The translations under genes were made by a program, and so were the position numbers. Positions 14,201 to 17,125 of a DNA stretch of 17,125 nt are shown here, piece by piece. This stretch comes from an uncultured Bacteroidota bacterium (GTDB lineage: Bacteria > Bacteroidota > Bacteroidia > UKL13-3): the NCBI GenBank assembly GCA_903898215.1, contig CAIUEQ010000017.1, forward strand, positions 1-17,125. The letters run 5' to 3'. Numbering within the stretch: the stretch's first letter is position 1; each line of letters starts with the position of its first letter. Under the pieces are notes generated by a model that was given only the letters and a program-made list of their open reading frames with translations, was not told the origin of the DNA and did no database searches.

Positions 14201-17125
14201 TTTAATATTTCGTATCAATGGCTGGTAAATGATGGAACAGGTTGGGCTAATGCCATAAATGGGGTGGTTTACAGTGGTGCAACAACAAACAATTTTACCA
14301 TCACTAATCCAACTTTGTCTTACAATAATTATCGTTACCGTTGTTTGATTAGTGGATTATGTACTCCTGCCGTATACTCCGATTCTAATACTCTCAGAAT
14401 TACAATTCCTGTTGCTGGAAATACAATAAGTGGTATACAAACCATTTGTTCAGGAAACACTCCATCATCTCTAACTGGTTCACTTCCTACAGGAGGAAAC
14501 GGAAGCACCTATTCTTATCAATGGCTTGTTTCAACAACAAGTGCAACTTCTGGTTTTGCAGTGGCAAGTGGTACAAATAATCTACAAAATTATTCTCCAT
14601 CATCTCTCACACAAACATCATGGTTTAGAAGATTGGTATCATCTGGAGCTTGTGCATCAGATTCGTCATCCGCAATTCTGATTACGGTGACCTCTCCTAT
14701 TTCTTCAAATACAGTGAGTTCAACACAAACAATTTGTTCAGGAAGTGCACCTTCTTCACTTACCGGTTCTTCTCCTTCAGGTGGTTCAGGAATATATTCA
14801 TATTTATGGCAATCGAGTACAACAACTGCAACAACAGGATTTGCAACTGCTAGCGGAACAAATAATGTTCAAAATTATTCTCCTTCAACTTTAACTTCAA
14901 CAACATGGTTTAGAAGAGTTGTAAGTTCAGGAACTTGTTTAGCAGACACCTCTAGTGCAATTCAAATAACAATTACGGTAGCTGTTTCAAACAATACAAT
15001 TACCGGAAACCTAGTTTCAGGGTTAACAAATACCAGTACAGTTGGTTCATGGAGCAATAATTTAATTACTACCACCGGAGGAGCTACATTATTAACATCA
15101 ATTTCATCAACTGATGATGATGTTCAATATCCTTCAACAGGAACAAATACCATTGGATTTACTTTTAATTGGTTTGGGGTTTCTTACACTTCTTTTAGCG
15201 TAAGTTCAAATGGATATCTACAACTTGGAGGAAATTCTGGACCTTATAATTATCCAAATTCAAACACATATGGTGCAGGATATTTTGAACTTTTTTCAGG
15301 CGATTTACAAGGAGCAGGATTGTCTACAAGTACTATTAGTTATAAGGTTACCGGTACAGCTCCGAATCGTTCACTAATTGTGCAATGGAGAGATTGGTCA
15401 TACTATTCATATACCACAACAAATATTCTTAATGGTCAGATAATTATTAATGAAAATGGAAGTGTGAAATATTTATACGGACCTTGTTTGTCAAACACAT
15501 CACATGTGGCAGGTGTTAATTTTACAGGAGCATCTACAAGTGATTTCGTATACAACACAGGATCTAATTGGACTACTCCAACTGTTAGTTATTCTACACC
15601 AGGAACAATGCAAATTACCGCATCCAATATTCCTGATAGTGGCAGAACATATACATGGACACCAATATCAATTTGTTCTGGTATTACTCCTTCAGCCTTA
15701 TCGGCTTCAACACCTGCAGGTGGAAATGGCAGTACATACAGTTATCAATGGTTAAATTCAACTACAGGTGCAACATCAGGTTTTAATATTGCTGCTGGTT
15801 CTAGTACTTCTCAAGGTTATTCTCCTTCTGCATTAACACAAACAACATGGTTTAGGAGAGTTGTTTCATCGGGAGCATGTGCTTCAGATACTTCAATGGC
15901 AATTCCAATAATTGTAAACCCTATTCCATCTACGCCTACACCTTCATCAAATTCTATTTTATGTATAGGTAGCACTTTAAATTTAAGTACTTCAAGTGTT
16001 TCGGGTGCGACATACTCTTGGACAGGTCCGAATAGTTTTACATCTGCATCTCAAAATCCATCGATATCTTCTGCAACTTCTGCAAATAGCGGAAATTATT
16101 ATTTAACAGTTACCGTAAGTGGTTGCACATCTGTTGCAGGAATTACAGCTGTATCTGTAAATAGTCCTGGAACATGGACAGGTGCTTCAAGTACAGCTTG
16201 GAACAATACTGCAAATTGGAGTTGTCCTTCGTTGCCAACATCATCAACTAACGTTGTAATAAATTCGGCTACAAATATGCCGGTTATAACAGATGCTCAA
16301 CTTGCAAATAACCTTTCAATTGGCAGCGGAGCCAGTTTAACATTAAATGTTGCCGCTTCACAATTATCTATATCAGGAACTATAACCAACTTCGGAACAT
16401 TTACAAATAGTAGCGGTAAACTCGTTTTTGCAGGAACTGCTGCTCAAACAATTCCGGCTGGAACTTATTCTAAAATACGAATCAACAATTCACTTTCAGG
16501 AGTTGGGTTAAGCGGTGCTGTTACTTTGAATGATTCATTGATATTAACTCAAGGAAATTTATACTTAACAAGTAACAACCTCACATTGGGAAATAGTTCA
16601 TATAGCTCAGTCGGATCATCAAGTAGCTATATTGTTACAAATGGAACAGGAACTATTACATGCAATAATATTGGAACATCTGGTAAAACAGGAAATGTGG
16701 TTATTCCTTCAGGACTTTCATCATTCAATCCTATTACAATAAATAATACAGGAACTGCAGATGCATTTACTGTTAAGATAATTGATAGTGTAACCAATAC
16801 ATTTACAGGATCTGTTCCTACAGGTTTGAAAATATCAACCAATGCGGTTAACAGAACATGGATTGTAAATGAAGCTGTTGCTGGTGGTAGCAATGCCTCT
16901 ATCCTATTACAATGGAATTTGGCTGACGAATTAAGTGGTTTTACACGTGCAAGCAGTTATGTTGGAACTTATACCGGATCTTATTGGAATGGAACATCTA
17001 CAAGTACTGCGGCAGGAAGTAACCCATACACACAAACACGTTCAGGTATCACTTCTTTTGCTGAATTTGGTGTTGGAAGTAATGGAACTTTACCTATCGA
17101 ATTATTATCGTTTACAGGAATTAAA
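8234..17125 (+). CDS. Giant multidomain beta-helix/Ig-like surface or secreted protein, probable T9SS cargo, 3' end cut by window edge
   Basis: The frame opens at ATG 8234 and I followed it codon by codon to the right edge: 2964 codons, no stop, no frameshift. Domains by residue: signal peptide 1-20 (cut near FSQ); nidogen-like beta domain about 22-240 (STNGF 78-82, LWDD 115-118); fnIII-like about 240-335; right-handed beta-helix module 1, 344-1104; Ig/fnIII-like spacer 1105-1250; beta-helix module 2, 1252-1955; Ig-like domain 1975-2058; Ig-like repeats 2070-2152 and 2166-2249; second nidogen-like domain about 2252-2470 (SSNGY 2324-2328); third Ig-like repeat 2479-2561; Ig/PKD-like 2562-2640; beta-rich region from GTWTGASS (2646) on. 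The visible end LPIELLSFTGIK commonly precedes the C-terminal T9SS sorting domain, so perhaps 100-200 residues are missing. Composition is rich in Asn, Thr, Ser and Gly, with many NN-T/I-I turns typical of beta-helices. No catalytic signature is recognised. Adhesion or polysaccharide binding is inferred; the specific role is unknown. Confidence 0.9.
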   Translation, partial: MKKIYLLIIILTSFTFETFSQKITNYSFVPSSSTFAALSGGTTLSLTAGNMDDGYYNNISIGFNFIYNSISYSAISISTNGFICLGQNFSSVNNQVNNLTSGVTPTSPRPLIAPLWDDINFYNSTDITYLTSGTSPNRILTIQWLNTRWDYSAAAGITFQLKLYEVDNKIEFIYRPEAGALVNPSASIGITGTGTGAGNFISIQSTGNNPYDTSTMTESTTLASKPSSGQRYAFVPKYGLPIALSTLTFSSIASTSMNVGWTDNTSNETYYKVYISTDNVNFNLLNTIYSTSASSTGTTYQCPVSGLTIGALYYYRVYTGNEGSLSTNYVSGSQATVSGVLSGIKTICASGCNYTSIGAAILDIRSLGVNGSVILELDSTYSPSVETYPINFGNLLTNASNVVTLRPRSNVASTINFISVASPTFDFNGTAFVTIDGRKGGIGTNGFINISNFNGSGTALRFQNDAINNTVTYCRISGASSSTTSGVINFLSTTGSLGNSNNTISNCTIKDTISNPTYAVYSNGNVNFPNLNNTISGNNIIDYFNGSNPTYGVYLTTGTTAWTINNNHFYQTAPRTLSYNNAGAVFINSGASYTVNGNYMGGSAPFCLGSPMYYDGTGNITLISLNIPTNNTCNIQNNTIRNFKLDLTGTPNTFINLANGDFNITGNLIGNTTSTNNIIFTSSATNIQFLPISLSTGTSYGTINISSNAIGGISVGGSGTVQFRAINISVAVPTLTITNNIIGSLSTPNSINDSANVSLYGISTTLTSTSNTISGNIISNLSTYNTSTANQLCGIYASSTGTFSIIGNLVKNLSSNSTSVGTGVNAVVIGILLNASGANQVCSGNIVNGLFSTNTTLAMSMTGIHFQTGSTGTNIAARNFVHGIVSLSSGSSLICGILNSSNGSSVYNNMIRLGLDTSGNDLNANHIIAGINDAGNSNNYYFNSVYIGGSAVNSGSNNTAAFWNSTASSGTRLIMNNIFYNARSNNISSGKNYAISLTTVALTGLSISYNIYYTPGIGGTLGRFNTVDYTVLNIWRATIFNDFNSTIGNPNFASPTSASSALSLKLLSPTPAEGSALLISGITDDYEGDTRSSLTPSEIGADAGNYTPVDIFSPVISYTNITNTSSTSNRTLVSTITDIGLGVKNSGTLQPRIWYRRSLPTVSGWFSTPGTLTSGNVNNGTWTFVIDYSLITGTVTTGNQYQYYIVAQDSASTPNLFYNPLLGASHTNVFNQISPPTTPNSYSIVTGLATTINVGSGQTYTTLTGSTGLFNAINNGALSGNTVATIVSDISEPGTVALFNNGMSGYTLNIKPDANPRLLSGTTALSYLGLISLYGASGVTIDGGAAKNLTIRNVIGTVPNTSTAPAVWFYNGINDTIRNCIIESNAGSAGYGTIVLGTSSVSNPMSGIVITKNIIRPPVNISSNSPAVAIGLWSAAGNISNSTISANQISDFINYGIYVGNAGNNITIGHPTDTAQGNSFIQTISRGSHYAILAGSGNNHIISSNSIFNTSGVSHTGTVLSIYIFNSINNITINNNSLGGTSKNRAGTPYLMAAYYYGIYFYGGSLATSSISNNFISNISVTGAYGFTGILIGTGNVNVSNNTLGGASVSGNLYDNISASQDFYGIRHITSSNLNLSGNIVSDITNSGTGFTTCMSVEAGVASITNNIIRDISVANTAYTSADYSCNAIRISTTTSGNNIENNTIFNLLNNSNTASASISGIAVMGAMNASFVQRNRIYNFTVGSSNTGGSSPVIWGIYCTSTGSSIFANNQISINPSSATQPRIRGIELITSGGANYFYYNTVYIGGNASGVNTSSAFFRNTTLNSAGLDVKNNIFYNERSFGGPHYAMSSVAVVNYSNDNNLFVSSTLSPIEYPVGTARTLAGWNVLAGNPANNLYNTSTQLSSSLFFSNIGLGNLSTSGCRISNLGVPVSITNDINNSSRSVSTPDIGSTEFSTATGYPTVTSQPIMPAGVCSLGGTANLGLTATGFNISYQWLVNDGTGWANAINGVVYSGATTNNFTITNPTLSYNNYRYRCLISGLCTPAVYSDSNTLRITIPVAGNTISGIQTICSGNTPSSLTGSLPTGGNGSTYSYQWLVSTTSATSGFAVASGTNNLQNYSPSSLTQTSWFRRLVSSGACASDSSSAILITVTSPISSNTVSSTQTICSGSAPSSLTGSSPSGGSGIYSYLWQSSTTTATTGFATASGTNNVQNYSPSTLTSTTWFRRVVSSGTCLADTSSAIQITITVAVSNNTITGNLVSGLTNTSTVGSWSNNLITTTGGATLLTSISSTDDDVQYPSTGTNTIGFTFNWFGVSYTSFSVSSNGYLQLGGNSGPYNYPNSNTYGAGYFELFSGDLQGAGLSTSTISYKVTGTAPNRSLIVQWRDWSYYSYTTTNILNGQIIINENGSVKYLYGPCLSNTSHVAGVNFTGASTSDFVYNTGSNWTTPTVSYSTPGTMQITASNIPDSGRTYTWTPISICSGITPSALSASTPAGGNGSTYSYQWLNSTTGATSGFNIAAGSSTSQGYSPSALTQTTWFRRVVSSGACASDTSMAIPIIVNPIPSTPTPSSNSILCIGSTLNLSTSSVSGATYSWTGPNSFTSASQNPSISSATSANSGNYYLTVTVSGCTSVAGITAVSVNSPGTWTGASSTAWNNTANWSCPSLPTSSTNVVINSATNMPVITDAQLANNLSIGSGASLTLNVAASQLSISGTITNFGTFTNSSGKLVFAGTAAQTIPAGTYSKIRINNSLSGVGLSGAVTLNDSLILTQGNLYLTSNNLTLGNSSYSSVGSSSSYIVTNGTGTITCNNIGTSGKTGNVVIPSGLSSFNPITINNTGTADAFTVKIIDSVTNTFTGSVPTGLKISTNAVNRTWIVNEAVAGGSNASILLQWNLADELSGFTRASSYVGTYTGSYWNGTSTSTAAGSNPYTQTRSGITSFAEFGVGSNGTLPIELLSFTGIK
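9263..11545 (+). repeat. Beta-helix module 1 of the giant protein (domain-level duplicate)
   Basis: Residues 344-1104. The module opens with CNYTSIGAAILDIRSLG (352-368), like the N-terminal cap of pectin-lyase-fold proteins (G-D-Y-x-T-I-x-x-A-I). It continues through many short rungs such as NNTISGNNI and ends with VYIGG (945-949), NNIFYNARS (976-984) and TPSEIGADAG. The same end signatures recur in module 2. The module has 761 residues. Confidence 0.75.
11987..14098 (+). repeat. Beta-helix module 2 of the giant protein (domain-level duplicate)
   Basis: Residues 1252-1955. The module opens with INVGSGQTYTTL, equivalent to the cap of module 1, followed by ISLYGASGVTIDGGAAKN and about twenty rungs with N-N-x-I turns. 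It ends with VYIGG (1804-1808), NNIFYNERS (1834-1842) and DIGSTEF (1949-1955). At 704 residues it is similar in size to module 1. Identity between the two is concentrated at the ends; the rungs are divergent. Confidence 0.75.
14441..14689 (+). repeat. Ig-like repeat copy 1 in the giant protein
   Basis: Residues 2070-2152. The shared pattern is TICSG, P-S-S-L-T-G-S, G-G, Y-S-Y-x-W, S-G-T-N-N, Q-N-Y-S-P-S, W-F-R-R, V-S-S-G-x-C, then S-x-A-I. Cys2072 and the Cys of GAC may pair. This kind of repeat is common in Bacteroidota extracellular proteins. Confidence 0.8.
14729..14980 (+). repeat. Ig-like repeat copy 2 in the giant protein
   Basis: Residues 2166-2249, with Cys2168 in TICSG. It is 96 residues after copy 1 and shares the SGTNN-x-QNYSPS block and the WFRR-x-VSSG block, differing mainly by YLWQSS in place of YQWLVS. 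Confidence 0.8.
15668..15916 (+). repeat. Ig-like repeat copy 3 in the giant protein
   Basis: Residues 2479-2561, with Cys2481 in SICSG. It is separated from copy 2 by about 229 residues that hold the second nidogen-like domain. It keeps YSYQWLNSTTGATSGF, GYSPSALTQTTWFRR and VVSSGACASD. Confidence 0.8.

Noticed and set aside
14441..15916. Repeated DNA blocks considered as a CRISPR array or transposon remnants
   Set aside because: The similarity is at protein level, in frame, with about 250-base units and diverged codons. These are Ig-like domain repeats within one coding sequence.
9093..16893. Several antisense open frames of 60-90 codons inside the giant gene
   Set aside because: They arise opposite a repetitive, stop-poor frame and show no start context, domain or sensible composition. 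The plus-strand frame explains the whole region.

Overview
The window reads as a contiguous piece of an AT-rich Bacteroidota chromosome. The support is: two proteins with features of type IX secretion system (T9SS) cargo, a PorD-family (DUF4835) gene, the Bacteroidota form of RNA polymerase omega, a TTG-19-TAnnTTTG promoter, and no Shine-Dalgarno sequences in the upstream regions examined. I cannot place it below phylum level. No tRNA, rRNA, CRISPR array, insertion sequence or phage gene was seen, and no gene-free stretch exceeds 300 bases.

Left part (1-7436, all genes on the minus strand). Reading in gene direction from about 7.4 kb leftwards: bamD (outer-membrane assembly lipoprotein), rpoZ (omega), coaBC (two steps of coenzyme A synthesis), a porD-like T9SS accessory gene overlapping coaBC by 8 bases, a PLP-dependent aminotransferase, uvrC (nucleotide excision repair), and a small secreted T9SS cargo protein cut by the left edge. 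The bamD-rpoZ-coaBC-porD block is tightly packed and looks like one transcription unit. It is driven by a good Bacteroidota-type promoter just upstream of bamD. That promoter lies so close that the second in-frame ATG of bamD is the better start. The bamD-rpoZ spacer carries six heptamers of the form TTATNNG.

Right part (7545-17125, plus strand). A small exported NlpC/P60 cysteine peptidase is followed by one giant open frame. It runs without a stop from 8234 to the right edge: 2964 codons visible, C-terminus missing. It encodes a surface or secreted protein with a signal peptide, a nidogen-like beta domain, an fnIII-like domain, a first right-handed beta-helix module, an Ig/fnIII-like spacer and a second beta-helix module. 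After these come Ig-like repeats interrupted by a second nidogen-like domain, and finally a beta-rich region ending in LPIELLSFTG, which in this phylum usually precedes a T9SS sorting domain.

How it fits together: BamD and PorD serve outer-membrane assembly and T9SS function, and the genes at both edges encode probable T9SS clients. The other left-hand genes are housekeeping. The most notable object is the giant protein, which appears built by internal duplication of whole domains: two beta-helix modules with matching start and end signatures, two nidogen-like domains and three Ig-like repeats.
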